A stretch of DNA of 64,000 bases from JACQFZ01 sp041485885 (GCA_041485885.1 JBGPKL010000011.1:6837-70836), one strand, 5' to 3'. Shown: positions 23,952 to 32,962, numbered from the stretch's first letter. Numbers and translations: made by a program. Notes: generated from the sequence alone by a model not told the origin.

Positions 23952-24521
23952 ATGTCGACAAAGGTAAGACGTGTCGTAACGGGTCATGACGCCGCCGGCA
24001 AGGCGATCGTATTGGAAGACGCGCCCGCGCCCGCGTTGCTGACGAATCCGCAGCGGCCGAACTATTTCTCAGCCCAGATCTGGGCGACACATGCGACGCC
24101 CGTGCCGATCGCCGCGGTCGAGCGCGATCCGACGGCGCAAAAGCTCACGCTGGAGCCGCCGGCGAACGGAACGGTGATACGCGTCATCCAATTTCCGCCC
24201 GAGGACCCGTCGATTCATCAGCTCGACGCGAATGGCGCGCGAGCGATCTTCGCCGCGATTGGGAGTGAGAAAGCGTCCACCTTCAAAACCGGAGGACCGC
24301 ACCCACTAATGCATCGCACGGAAACCGTAGACTACGGCATCGTGCTCGAAGGCGAGATCACATTGGTGCTCGACGACTCCGACGTTACGGTGCGAACGGG
24401 CGACGTGGTCGTGCAGCGCGGCACCAATCACGCGTGGAGCAACCGCTCGGGCAAACCGTGTCGCGTCGCGTTTATATTGATCGACGGGCGCTTCGATCGG
24501 GGACTCAAGTTTTCGGAGTAA
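23952..24521 (+). CDS. Cupin-domain protein
   Basis: A 189-residue soluble protein. The second half is a single cupin barrel: TVDYGIVLEGEITLVLDD corresponds to the first cupin motif (Tyr, Gly, Glu positions) and GDVVVQRGTNHAWSNRSGKPCR to the second, including the metal-ligand His. The first half has an extra N-terminal strand region with ATPVPIAAVERDP. Relatives include oxalate/hydroxyaromatic dioxygenase-like cupins, but the reaction is unknown. AAGGAGG precedes ATG at 23952. It is divergent from the zinc set and stands alone, with no clear functional partner. Confidence 0.82.
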   Translation: MSTKVRRVVTGHDAAGKAIVLEDAPAPALLTNPQRPNYFSAQIWATHATPVPIAAVERDPTAQKLTLEPPANGTVIRVIQFPPEDPSIHQLDANGARAIFAAIGSEKASTFKTGGPHPLMHRTETVDYGIVLEGEITLVLDDSDVTVRTGDVVVQRGTNHAWSNRSGKPCRVAFILIDGRFDRGLKFSE

Positions 24522-24558
24522 CGATCGCGAAGACCGGAATACGGTCGTTCGCGTTGCG

Positions 24559-25062
24559 CTACGAGCGATCCGTTAGCTCGAGCAGCACCGCGATCTCATC
24601 GCAGTTGTTGAACTTGTAGCACTTCACACACACGCCCCAAACTTTTTCGGGAAGCGTTTCCTTCGGCACGGTCTTGAAGCCGAGTTTGTGGAAGAACGGC
24701 GGGACGTACGTGAGCGCCATGATGCGACGCAGACCGATGGTGCGCGCTTCCTCGACGATGCGTTCCACCAGCAGCCGCCCGTAACCCGCGCCCTTGAATT
24801 CATCGGCGACGACGAGCGAGCGCACTTCGCCCAAGTCCTCGGTGAAGATTTCGAGCGCGCCGCAGCCGGCGACCGCGCCGTTCACTTCGATGACGAAGAA
24901 GTCGCGCAGGTGCCGATAGAGCTCGCTCATCGGGCGCGCCAGCAGGTTTCCTTGAGCGGCGTACTGCTCGATCAAGTGGTGAATATACGGGACGTCGCCG
25001 ATCGCGGCCGAGCGAAGCAGCAGCGGCGCGGCGTGGCGGGTGCGTGGCTCAGACGGTGGCAC
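24559..25062 (-). CDS. GNAT N-acetyltransferase, short ArgA (N-acetylglutamate synthase)-like
   Basis: A 167-residue GNAT fold protein. The acetyl-CoA motif reads SLVVADEFKGAGYGRLLVERI. The C-terminal segment LPEKVWGVCVKCYKFNNCDEIAV with three cysteines resembles the short, stand-alone N-acetylglutamate synthases of actinobacteria and some Proteobacteria, which start arginine synthesis. Substrate is therefore suggested, not proven. ATG at 25062 lies within the last 14 nt of recN, so it is probably the third gene of a nadK-recN-GNAT unit. If correct it may supply N-acetylglutamate together with or instead of ArgA or ArgJ elsewhere. Confidence 0.8.
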   Translation of the reverse strand: MPPSEPRTRHAAPLLLRSAAIGDVPYIHHLIEQYAAQGNLLARPMSELYRHLRDFFVIEVNGAVAGCGALEIFTEDLGEVRSLVVADEFKGAGYGRLLVERIVEEARTIGLRRIMALTYVPPFFHKLGFKTVPKETLPEKVWGVCVKCYKFNNCDEIAVLLELTDRS

Positions 25063-26722
25063 GGCTCAACATATCCTCCGCGTGGGCGATGGTTTTCTTG
25101 CTGATCTCGACGCCGCCGAGCATGCGGGCGATCTCCTGCACGCGAGCGGTATCCTTCAGGCGCTGCACGTCGACGTCGGTCGAGCCGTCGCGCGTGTGTT
25201 TGGTGATCCGCAGATGATGTTCGCCGAGCGCCGCCACTTGCGGTAGATGCGTGATGCAAAGTACTTGGCGCTTGGTCCCGAGCGCGCGCAATTGCTGCCC
25301 GACGATCTCGGCCACACGGCCGCCGACGCCGACGTCGACTTCATCGAAGATGAGCGTCGGGATGCGGCCGAGGCTCGCCGTGACGACTTGAATCGCGAGA
25401 CTGATGCGCGACAGCTCGCCCCCGGAGGCGACTTTCGCCAGCGGGCGCAACGGCTGATCGGGGTTGGCGGTTACGTGAAACTCGATGCGCTCGCGTCCAT
25501 GCGGTCCGATCTCGTTCTCCGCCAATGGCGTCAGTTCCACCTCGAAGCGCCCGCCGGCCATGCCGAGCTCTTGCATGCGCTCGCTCACGGCGCGCGCGAT
25601 TTTCTTCACGGCTTGACGGCGCCCCGTCGATACCGCGTCGGCGGCCTTGAAGTAATCGGCGCGGGCGCGAAGCAGCTCTTCGTTCAAGCGGGCGAGATTG
25701 CCCTCCAGATCCTCGGTGTCGCCAAGTTCGGTGCGGCGCTGTTCGAGCACGTGCGGCAGCTCTTCCGGCCGTACGCGATATTTGCGCGCGAGATCGTGGA
25801 TGCTGCCGAGGCGCGCGTCGAGCCACTGCAAGCGCGCCGGGTCGAGATCAAGCCCCGCGAGGTAGTGATGCAGGCGCGTCGCCGCCTCGTCGATCTGAAT
25901 GCCGGCGTCGTTCAGGAGCGCGGCGATCTCACCGAGCTGGGGATCGTGGTGTGCCAAGGTTTCGAGCTTGCGCGTGAGTTGCGCAAGCGTGTGGGCGATC
26001 GATGTTTCATCGTCGTCGTAAAGCGCCTGTACGGCGGCCTGCGCGCCGTCGAGCAGCTCGGCGCCGTTCGCGAGACGCGCATGCTCGTCCTCGAGCGTGC
26101 CGACCTCGTTCGGTGCGAGATTCAGCGATTGCAGCTCGTTGACTTGGTGCCGCAGCAGGTCAAGTCGCGCGTCGCGATCCGCCGATTCGCGATTCAACAA
26201 ATGCAGCCGGCTCTCGAGCGAGCGGATTGCGTCGTACTGGCGAGTCACGGCCGCCACCGCCTCGCTCAAGCCGGCGTAGTCGTCGAGTGTTTGCCGCTGC
26301 GTGTCGCGCTTGAGCAGCGACTGATGCTCGTGTTGGCCGTGGATATCGACCAGGTGCTCGCCGAGCTCTCGCAGCATTTGAATCGGCACCGGCCGGCCGT
26401 TGATAAAGCCCTTCGAGCTGCGCTCGCTCTCGACGACGCGCCGCAGCACGCATTCGTCGTCCGATTCGAGTTCATGATCTTTCAGCCAACGCGAGGCATC
26501 GGACGACGGTCGCAGCAGGAAGCTCGCCGAAATTTCCGCGCGCGCGCAGCCGTGGCGGATGCAACCGGCGTCGGCGCGGCCGCCGAGGACGAGCGCGAGC
26601 GCGTCGACGAGGATCGATTTTCCGGCGCCGGTTTCACCGGTCAGCACGGTGAGTCCGTTCTCGGCGTCGAGCTCGAGCGTCTTCAAGATCGCGAAATCGC
26701 GGATGTGCAGTGCGGCCAGCAT
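25049..26722 (-). CDS. recN: DNA repair protein RecN (SMC-like ATPase)
   Basis: Double-strand-break repair ATPase of 557 residues from ATG at 26722. Walker A is GETGAGKS (29-36). Long helical arms run through the middle. KVASGGELSRISLAIQ is the ABC-type signature and LIFDEVDVGVGG the Walker B region near the C-terminus. The start overlaps the stop of nadK (TGATG), giving translational coupling, a very common nadK-recN order. A longer frame extends into nadK but is not used. Nothing unusual is visible. Confidence 0.96.
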   Translation of the reverse strand: MLAALHIRDFAILKTLELDAENGLTVLTGETGAGKSILVDALALVLGGRADAGCIRHGCARAEISASFLLRPSSDASRWLKDHELESDDECVLRRVVESERSSKGFINGRPVPIQMLRELGEHLVDIHGQHEHQSLLKRDTQRQTLDDYAGLSEAVAAVTRQYDAIRSLESRLHLLNRESADRDARLDLLRHQVNELQSLNLAPNEVGTLEDEHARLANGAELLDGAQAAVQALYDDDETSIAHTLAQLTRKLETLAHHDPQLGEIAALLNDAGIQIDEAATRLHHYLAGLDLDPARLQWLDARLGSIHDLARKYRVRPEELPHVLEQRRTELGDTEDLEGNLARLNEELLRARADYFKAADAVSTGRRQAVKKIARAVSERMQELGMAGGRFEVELTPLAENEIGPHGRERIEFHVTANPDQPLRPLAKVASGGELSRISLAIQVVTASLGRIPTLIFDEVDVGVGGRVAEIVGQQLRALGTKRQVLCITHLPQVAALGEHHLRITKHTRDGSTDVDVQRLKDTARVQEIARMLGGVEISKKTIAHAEDMLSRATV

Positions 26723-27603
26723 CAGTACTTGGTACCCCAACGTAGTTTTTCGCGCAATACGTCGTAATGGTTGCGACCGGACGGATGCAGCAGCTCGACC
26801 GAGTGCCGGTCGCGCTTCACGACGATATGGTCGCCATCGTCCAGCGTGTAGTTGAGCTGTCCGTCGAGCGTCACATGGGCGTGACCGCCGCTCAAGCCGA
26901 AAATCACGATCTTTATAACGGAATCGGCCGACACCACGATCGGTCGGTTGCTCAACGTATGCGGACATATCGGCACGAGCGCGAGCGCCGGTAACGTCGG
27001 CTGCAGGATCGGGCCGCCCGCGGACATCGCGTACGCGGTGGAACCCGTCGGCGTCGCGACGATGACTCCGTCGCCGCGGGCGCTGTTGACGAACTGCTCG
27101 CCGATATAGGTTTCGTATTCTATCAACCGGGCGAGCTCGCCCTTGGTAATAATGACGTCGTTAAACGCGCGGGCGGCATGCACGACCCGCTCGCCCCGAC
27201 AAATTTCGGCGTGCAGCAGCAACCGCGATTCCGCCTCGTAGTCGCCGTCCAAGATTCGACTGACTTCGCGCTCCATGTCGGCGAGCGCGATGTCCGTCAG
27301 GAAGCCAAGCCGCCCCTGGTTGATCCCGATCACCGGCACGCCGGTTTCGGCCAGGCTGCGCGCCGTATGGAGCAACGTCCCGTCGCCGCCGATCACTATC
27401 GCGAGATCGATGGCCGCGCCGATCCGTTCGAGCGGCAACGCGGGTCCGACCGCCTGCGGGAGCACCCGAGCGGTATTTTCATCGACCACCGTCTTAAGCC
27501 CGCGCTCGTGCAGGAACTGCCCGAGTCTTACGACATGCTTCCCCACACTGGCGTCCTGGTACTTGCCGAACAGCCCGACGGTTTTGATGGAGGAGCGTTT
27601 CAT
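26722..27603 (-). CDS. nadK: NAD kinase
   Basis: Makes NADP from NAD and ATP in the cytoplasm. From ATG at 27603 the protein has 293 residues. The diagnostic GGDGT lies at residues 72-76, and NEG-type contacts are seen in the AFNDVII segment. ATPTGSTAYAMSAGGPI is the second family signature. It is divergent from hrcA, with a 216-nt region that carries the hrcA operator, and is the first gene of nadK-recN-GNAT. The frame extends further upstream to 27651 without homology. Confidence 0.97.
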   Translation of the reverse strand: MKRSSIKTVGLFGKYQDASVGKHVVRLGQFLHERGLKTVVDENTARVLPQAVGPALPLERIGAAIDLAIVIGGDGTLLHTARSLAETGVPVIGINQGRLGFLTDIALADMEREVSRILDGDYEAESRLLLHAEICRGERVVHAARAFNDVIITKGELARLIEYETYIGEQFVNSARGDGVIVATPTGSTAYAMSAGGPILQPTLPALALVPICPHTLSNRPIVVSADSVIKIVIFGLSGGHAHVTLDGQLNYTLDDGDHIVVKRDRHSVELLHPSGRNHYDVLREKLRWGTKY

Positions 27604-27714
27604 GGAATGCCCTGAAGCCAAGCGCGATAACCTAGCATGCGTGGCGCTCACGCGGCCAGTGAGCGGGGATTCCGTCTCTCGGCGGGGCGATTCAGCCGGT
27701 CAGCGGTTCCTAGC

Positions 27715-27741
27715 CTGGCAGTCACGGGGAGGGAGTGCTAG
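27715..27741 (+). promoter_or_regulatory. CIRCE-like HrcA operator upstream of hrcA
   Basis: CTGGCAGTC (27715-27723), 9-nt spacer, GAGTGCTAG (27733-27741). The CIRCE consensus is TTAGCACTC-N9-GAGTGCTAA. The right half matches 8 of 9 and the left 6 of 9, with exact spacing. It lies about 80 nt before the hrcA start, so HrcA probably represses its own operon. Confidence 0.6.
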
Positions 27742-27819
27742 ATTTCCTTGTTAACGTACCGAGCTTGGCACCGGGTGGGTGCCAAAGTGATCTGAAACGA
27801 GTAACGGGTGCTATCAATC

Positions 27820-28887
27820 ATGCTCAACCCGCGCGCCGAGCTTCTGCTCAAGACTTTAATCGAGCGTTACATCGCCGATGGCGAGCCGGTCGGGTCGCGA
27901 ACGCTCGCGCGTCACGCCGGACTCGACCTGAGCCCGGCAACGATCCGAAACGTCATGGTCGATCTCGAGGAGATGGGCTTGGTCAGCTCGCCGCACACGT
28001 CCGCCGGGCGCGTTCCGACGCAACGCGGGTATCGGCTGTTCGTCGATACCCTGTTGAAGGTGCGACCGCTGAATGAGCAGCAAGTGCGCCTGCTGAAGGA
28101 GGAACTGACGCCGGAGCAGGATCCGCAGCAGCTCGTCGAAAATGCGTCGCATTTGCTCTCCGAGATCACCAAGCTCACCGGCATCGTGCTCGTGCCGCAT
28201 CGCGACGAGCAGGTCACGTTTCGGCATATCGACTTTCTGAGTCTATCCGGACGGCGCATTCTCGTGATCTTCGTCACCGAGGACGGACACGTCGACAATC
28301 GTCTCATCGCGGCCGACCGGGATTACACGCCCTCCGAGCTGGAACAGGCGGCGAATTGTTTCAACGAAAGTTACGCCGGTAAGCGGCTCTCCGAAGTGAA
28401 ACGCGCGCTCGTGAAAGACATGCAGCAGGCCGGTACCGATCTACAGCGCGTGATGGACTTGGCGATGGAGATGGCGCGTAAAGCCTTCGCCACGGAGAAG
28501 AGCGAAGCCGATGAGCTGGTCGTGAGCGGCGAATCGAACCTCATGGACATTCCGGATCTGGGCGACATCAAAAAGCTGCGCAAGCTCTTCGACACCTTTA
28601 CCGCGAAGCGCGATCTGCTGCACCTGCTCGATCAAAGCCTGCGCGTTAGCGGCATCAAGATTTTCATCGGCGCCGAGTCGGGTTATGCGGCGCTCGAGGA
28701 CTGTAGCGTCGTGACCGCGTCGTACAGCGTGGATCATCGTCCCGTCGGCACGCTCGGCGTCATCGGCTCGACCCGCATGCCGTATGAGCACATCATTCCC
28801 ATGGTCGATCTCACCGCGCGGCTTCTGAGCGCCGCCTTAAGCGCGCATTTCGGTCAGCCGCCGCGTCTTGAAAGCTCGGTTTCCTAG
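27820..28887 (+). CDS. hrcA: Heat-inducible transcription repressor HrcA
   Basis: Repressor binding the CIRCE operator when GroEL is free. From ATG at 27820 it has 355 residues; a GTG at 27808 in frame is possible. The N-terminal winged helix reads RAELLLKTLIERYIADGEPVGSRTLARHAGLDLSPATIRN, matching proteobacterial HrcA closely, with SSPHTSAGRVPTQRGYRLFVD next. The C-terminal GAF-like part ends GVIGSTRMPYEHIIPMVD. A CIRCE-like site lies upstream. A GC-rich hairpin follows the gene. HrcA and sigma-32 control coexist here, as in several beta- and gammaproteobacteria. Confidence 0.96.
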   Translation: MLNPRAELLLKTLIERYIADGEPVGSRTLARHAGLDLSPATIRNVMVDLEEMGLVSSPHTSAGRVPTQRGYRLFVDTLLKVRPLNEQQVRLLKEELTPEQDPQQLVENASHLLSEITKLTGIVLVPHRDEQVTFRHIDFLSLSGRRILVIFVTEDGHVDNRLIAADRDYTPSELEQAANCFNESYAGKRLSEVKRALVKDMQQAGTDLQRVMDLAMEMARKAFATEKSEADELVVSGESNLMDIPDLGDIKKLRKLFDTFTAKRDLLHLLDQSLRVSGIKIFIGAESGYAALEDCSVVTASYSVDHRPVGTLGVIGSTRMPYEHIIPMVDLTARLLSAALSAHFGQPPRLESSVS

Positions 28888-28895
28888 TCCCAGGT
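28867..28895 (+). promoter_or_regulatory. Possible weak heat-shock (sigma-32) promoter before grpE
   Basis: CTTGAAA (28867-28873) is a perfect heat-shock -35, followed after 15 nt by CCCAGGT (28889-28895), a partial match to CCCCATNT. It overlaps the hrcA 3' end. Any transcript would pass through the hairpin at 28948-28965. Confidence 0.3.
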
Positions 28896-28947
28896 AGTAC
28901 AATTCGCGTCAGCGAACCGACTCTCCCTCTCCCAGGTAAAAAAACAC

Positions 28948-28972
28948 GCGCGCTCCGGAGCGCGCATTTTCT
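28948..28972 (+). terminator. GC-rich hairpin after hrcA
   Basis: GCGCGCTC (28948-28955), CG, GAGCGCGC (28958-28965), then ATTTTCTT. It looks like an intrinsic terminator or attenuator, between hrcA and grpE, 26 nt before grpE. Confidence 0.65.
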
Positions 28973-28990
28973 TAGATTTGAGGCGTTAGT

Positions 28991-29617
28991 ATGTCCGAAA
29001 AACGAGAGCCCACGTTCAACGCACCGCCCGCCGACGCCGAAGCGGCGGCTGAGGGTCGGTCAGCCGACAACTCTCCGACCGGTACAGACGCGCCCGCGAC
29101 GGAGTCCTCCATCGACAAGCTCTCCAATGAATTGGAGGCGGCGAAGGCGCAGGCGGCCGAGAACTTCGATAAACTTTTGCGGGCGCGCGCGGAGATGGAA
29201 AACGTCCGCCGCCGCGCCGAGACCGACGTCGCGAATACTCATAAGTACGCCATCGAACGTTTCGCCGGCGAGCTGTTGTCGGTCCGTGACAGCCTGGAGC
29301 TCGCGCGCACCGTGGATATCCATCAAGAAAACCAGACGGCGTTACAAAAGATGCACGAAGGCTTGGATCTCACCTTAAAGCTCCTGGACGATGCGTTCCG
29401 CAAGTTTTCTCTGACTACCCTCGACCCCAAGGGAGAAAAGTTCGACCCGGCCAGGCACCACGCGATCAGCATGGTAGAAAGCGACGAAGTCCCGCCGAAT
29501 CACGTCGTGAATGTCATGCAAAAGGGTTATTTGCTGCACGACCGCGTGCTGCGTCCGGCGATGGTGGTGGTGGCGCGCGCGCCGGCGATATCCGACGCGG
29601 ACCGGCGCGAATCTTGA
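28991..29617 (+). CDS. grpE: Nucleotide exchange factor GrpE
   Basis: Co-chaperone releasing ADP from DnaK. The 208-residue protein has an acidic, low-complexity N-terminal part. A long coiled coil then covers about residues 40-110 (LSNELEAAKAQAAENFDKLL, NVRRRAETDVANTHKYAIERF). The C-terminal beta domain ends VMQKGYLLHDRVLRPAMVVV, the family signature. It is positioned between hrcA and dnaK. Its TGA lies inside the -35 element of the dnaK heat-shock promoter. Confidence 0.96.
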   Translation: MSEKREPTFNAPPADAEAAAEGRSADNSPTGTDAPATESSIDKLSNELEAAKAQAAENFDKLLRARAEMENVRRRAETDVANTHKYAIERFAGELLSVRDSLELARTVDIHQENQTALQKMHEGLDLTLKLLDDAFRKFSLTTLDPKGEKFDPARHHAISMVESDEVPPNHVVNVMQKGYLLHDRVLRPAMVVVARAPAISDADRRES

Positions 29618-29640
29618 AATAGCGGCTTGGATCCCCATAA
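29613..29640 (+). promoter_or_regulatory. Sigma-32 (RpoH) promoter of dnaK
   Basis: CTTGAAA (29613-29619), 13-nt spacer, CCCCATAA (29633-29640), an almost perfect match to the sigma-32 consensus CTTGAAA-N13-17-CCCCATNT. The grpE stop codon TGA (29615-29617) lies within the -35. The dnaK ATG is about 47 nt after the -10. Confidence 0.85.
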
Positions 29641-29686
29641 AGCGGGCATTCGGTGAAGAACGTCTGTATCTATTGAGGATAGAACG

Positions 29687-31636
29687 ATGGCGAAAATAAT
29701 CGGTATCGATCTCGGCACGACCAACTCGTGCGTCGCGATCATGGAAGGGACCAAGGTGCGGGTCATCGAGAACAGCGAGGGTGATCGCACCACGCCGTCG
29801 GTCGTGGCGTTCGCCGAGGACGGCGAAGTCATCGTCGGGCAGGCGGCGAAGCGCCAGGCGATCACCAATCCGCACAACACCCTTCACGCGGTCAAGCGGC
29901 TGATCGGGCGCAAGTACGAAGAAGATGTCGTGCAGCGCGATATCAAGATGGTCCCGTATAAGATCGTGCGCGCCAAGAACGGCGACGCTTGGGTCGAGGC
30001 GCGCGGCAAGCAGATGGCGGCGCAGGAAATCTCCGCGCGCGTGCTGCAGAAGATGAAGAAGACCGCCGAGGATTATCTCGGACACGAGGTGACGGAAGCG
30101 GTCATCACTGTCCCCGCTTATTTCAACGATTCGCAGCGCCAGGCGACGAAGGACGCCGGGCGCATCGCGGGTCTCGAGGTCAAGCGCATCATCAACGAAC
30201 CGACGGCGGCGGCGCTCGCCTTCGGCATGGACAAGAAGCCGGGCGACTCCAAGATCGCGGTGTACGATCTGGGCGGCGGCACGTTCGACATTTCCATCAT
30301 CGAGATCGCCGAGGTCGACAAGGAGCATCAGTTCGAGGTGCTCTCCACCAACGGCGATACGTTTCTCGGTGGCGAAGACTTCGACAAGCGCATCATCGAT
30401 TATCTCTCCGAGGAATTTAAGAAGGACCAGGGCATCGATCTGCACAAAGATCCGCTCGCGCTGCAACGCCTGAAGGACGCCGCGGAGAAAGCGAAGATCG
30501 AGCTGTCGTCCACGACGCAGACCGAGATCAACCTCCCCTACATCACGGCGGACGCGAGCGGGCCGAAGCACCTCAACATCAAGCTGACGCGCGCCAAGCT
30601 GGAATCGTTGGTCGAAGATCTCATCGTGAAGACCATCGAGCCGTGCAAAGTGGCGCTCAAGGACGCCGGTCTCAAGGCGGGGGATATCGACGACGTTATT
30701 CTCGTCGGCGGCCAGACGCGTATGCCGAAAGTGCAGGAGGCGGTGCGCGATTTCTTCGGCAAGGAGCCGCGCAGGGACGTGAACCCGGACGAGGCGGTCG
30801 CGGTCGGCGCCGCGATCCAGGGCGGCGTGCTCGGCGGCGACGTGAAGGACGTGCTGCTGCTCGATGTGACACCGCTCTCGCTCGGTATCGAGACGTTGGG
30901 CGGCGTGATGACGAAGCTGATTCCGAAGAACACCACGATTCCAACCAAAGCGACGCAGGTGTTCTCGACCGCGGATGACAATCAAACCGCGGTCACCGTG
31001 CACACGCTGCAAGGCGAACGCGAGATGGCGGCGGGGAATAAATCGCTCGGGCGTTTCGATCTCACCGGTCTGCCGTCGGCGCCGCGCGGCATGCCGCAGA
31101 TCGAGGTCACGTTCGACATCGACGCCAACGGTATTCTGCACGTCTCGGCGAAGGACAAGGCCACCGGCAAGGAAAACAAGATCGAAATCAAAGCCGGTTC
31201 GGGTCTCACCGAGGCGGAAATCCAGCGCATGGTGAAGGAAGCCGAAGCGCACGCGGAGGAAGACCACAAAGCGCGTGAGCTGGCCGAGACGCGCAATCAA
31301 GCGGACGCGATGGTGCACAACGTGCGCCGCACGATGAAGGACGCGGGCGATAAGTTGCCCGCGGCCGAGAAGGAGCGCATCGAAGCGGCGATCAAAGAGG
31401 TGGAAGCGGCGGCGCGCACCGATGACAAGGAGGACATCGAAAAGAAGACGCAGGTGCTGACGGAAGCGTCGCACAAGCTCGCCGAGCAGATGTATAAGGC
31501 GACCCAGGAAGCGGGCAGCGGCGCCGCCGCGGCTGGTGCCGCCGGCGCGAACGCCGAGGCGCCGCCGGGCGCGGACAAGGACAACGTCGTCGACGCCGAG
31601 TTCGAAGAGGTCAAGGAAGGGAAGGGCAAGAAGTAA
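29687..31636 (+). CDS. dnaK: Chaperone protein DnaK (Hsp70)
   Basis: ATP-driven chaperone of 649 residues. Signatures are IGIDLGTTNSCVAIMEG near the N-terminus, VYDLGGGTFDISII, and VILVGGQTRMPKVQ in the ATPase domain, then a substrate-binding domain including HVSAKDKATGKE. The C-terminal tail is Ala/Gly-rich and finishes with an acidic/basic patch (DAEFEEVKEGKGKK). GAGGA precedes ATG at 29687. A strong sigma-32 promoter lies upstream and a hairpin terminator downstream, so dnaK is largely its own transcription unit within the cluster. A 784-codon open frame on the opposite strand is a compositional shadow. Confidence 0.98.
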   Translation: MAKIIGIDLGTTNSCVAIMEGTKVRVIENSEGDRTTPSVVAFAEDGEVIVGQAAKRQAITNPHNTLHAVKRLIGRKYEEDVVQRDIKMVPYKIVRAKNGDAWVEARGKQMAAQEISARVLQKMKKTAEDYLGHEVTEAVITVPAYFNDSQRQATKDAGRIAGLEVKRIINEPTAAALAFGMDKKPGDSKIAVYDLGGGTFDISIIEIAEVDKEHQFEVLSTNGDTFLGGEDFDKRIIDYLSEEFKKDQGIDLHKDPLALQRLKDAAEKAKIELSSTTQTEINLPYITADASGPKHLNIKLTRAKLESLVEDLIVKTIEPCKVALKDAGLKAGDIDDVILVGGQTRMPKVQEAVRDFFGKEPRRDVNPDEAVAVGAAIQGGVLGGDVKDVLLLDVTPLSLGIETLGGVMTKLIPKNTTIPTKATQVFSTADDNQTAVTVHTLQGEREMAAGNKSLGRFDLTGLPSAPRGMPQIEVTFDIDANGILHVSAKDKATGKENKIEIKAGSGLTEAEIQRMVKEAEAHAEEDHKARELAETRNQADAMVHNVRRTMKDAGDKLPAAEKERIEAAIKEVEAAARTDDKEDIEKKTQVLTEASHKLAEQMYKATQEAGSGAAAAGAAGANAEAPPGADKDNVVDAEFEEVKEGKGKK

Positions 31637-31693
31637 CGTCGGCGGGCGAGCCAATCGCGCGGCTGGCGATGGTACACCGGAGAGAAGCGCGTG

Positions 31694-31726
31694 AAAGGCA
31701 CGGTGGGTCGCACTGTGCCTTTTGTA
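31694..31726 (+). terminator. Hairpin terminator after dnaK
   Basis: AAAGGCACGGTG (31694-31705) pairs with CACTGTGCCTTT (31711-31722), one G.U pair, loop GGTCG, followed by T residues. It probably reduces read-through from dnaK into dnaJ. Confidence 0.65.
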
Positions 31727-31817
31727 CATTTAACAGGTCATAAATTTTCAAAGATCCGAGGTTCAAACCTTTCGGTTGCCGGAGTTTTCGGCGAACACAT
31801 TAAGGGGCGATTGACGC

Positions 31818-32954
31818 ATGTCTAAGGCGGATTACTACGAGACGCTCGGCGTCGCGCGCAACGCCTCGGAAGCCGAGATCACCAAGGCGTTCCGACGCCT
31901 GGCGATGAAGTGCCATCCCGACCGCCATCCGAACGACAAGACCGCGGAGCTACGCTTCAAAGCGGCGAAAGAGGCGTACGAGATACTTGCCGACTCGCAA
32001 AAGCGCGCGGCCTACGACCAATTCGGGCACGCGGGTGTCGATCCGTCGATGGCGGGCGCGGGCGCCGGTGGGTTCTACGGCGCGGGCGCGTCGAGCTTCG
32101 CGGACATCTTCGGCGATGTCTTCGGCGATATTTTCGGCGCGGGCGGGCGGCGCACGAGCCAGGGGCATCGCGGCGCCGATCAACGCTACAGCCTTGAACT
32201 GTCGCTCGAGGGCGCGGTGCGCGGCACCGAGGTGCACATCCGCGTGCCGACGCTCGAATCGTGCGAGACGTGTAAAGGTTCGGGCGCGAAGCCCGGCACG
32301 AAGCCATCGGTGTGCCCGACCTGCGGCGGTCACGGCCAAGTGCGCATGCAGCAGGGATTCTTTTCCATTCAGCAGACGTGTCCGAACTGCCGCGGCGCGG
32401 GTCAGCGCATCACCGATCCGTGCGCGACGTGCCGCGGCCAAGGGCGAACCGAGCGCGAGAAGACGCTGGCCGTCAAAGTGCCCGCAGGCGTTGACGAAGG
32501 CGATATGATCCGGCTCGCCGGCGAGGGTGAGGCGGGAGCGCGCGGAGCGCCCGCGGGCGATCTCTTCGTCGAGGTGCGATTGAAGCCGCATCCCATCTTC
32601 AAACGCGATCACGACGACCTTCACTGCGAGATGCCGGTGAGCTTTGCCACCGCCGTGCTCGGCGGCGAGGTCGACGCGCCGACGCTCGACGGTCCGACCA
32701 CCATCAAGATTCCGCTGGGCACGCAAAGCGAGAAGATCTTTCGGCTGCGCGGTAAAGGCGTGCGCAACGTGCGCAGCGCCCGCGTCGGCGATCTTTACTG
32801 CCGCGTCAGCATCGAGACGCCGGTCAATCTTACCGGCGAGCAGAAGGAGTTGCTGCGTCAGCTCGACGAGTCGCTGAAGAACGGCGGCGAGCGCCACAGC
32901 CCGCGCGAATCGTCGTGGATGGAGCGGCTGAAAGGATTTTTCACCGCGTCCTAA
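31818..32954 (+). CDS. dnaJ: Chaperone protein DnaJ (Hsp40)
   Basis: Co-chaperone that stimulates DnaK ATPase. The 378-residue protein shows the J-domain with HPD (in KCHPDRHPND), a Gly/Phe-rich linker (GAGGFYGAGASSFADIFGD), then four zinc-finger repeats CETCKGSG, CPTCGGHG, CPNCRGAG and CATCRGQG, and the C-terminal substrate-binding domains. It is 181 nt downstream of dnaK. The gene ends 8 nt before the convergent mgtC-like gene. All canonical elements are intact. Confidence 0.97.
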   Translation: MSKADYYETLGVARNASEAEITKAFRRLAMKCHPDRHPNDKTAELRFKAAKEAYEILADSQKRAAYDQFGHAGVDPSMAGAGAGGFYGAGASSFADIFGDVFGDIFGAGGRRTSQGHRGADQRYSLELSLEGAVRGTEVHIRVPTLESCETCKGSGAKPGTKPSVCPTCGGHGQVRMQQGFFSIQQTCPNCRGAGQRITDPCATCRGQGRTEREKTLAVKVPAGVDEGDMIRLAGEGEAGARGAPAGDLFVEVRLKPHPIFKRDHDDLHCEMPVSFATAVLGGEVDAPTLDGPTTIKIPLGTQSEKIFRLRGKGVRNVRSARVGDLYCRVSIETPVNLTGEQKELLRQLDESLKNGGERHSPRESSWMERLKGFFTAS

Positions 32955-32962
32955 GTTTGTTA

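Noticed and set aside
25247..26767. A 506-codon plus-strand frame opposite recN
   Set aside because: Shadow of recN codon usage.
29375..31729. A 784-codon open frame on the minus strand opposite grpE and dnaK
   Set aside because: It mirrors the codon bias of dnaK in a GC-rich genome; composition is Arg/His/Asp-rich with no family features.
31724..31817. Search for a separate promoter of dnaJ
   Set aside because: No pair of -35 and -10 boxes with acceptable spacing was found; dnaJ may rely on read-through.
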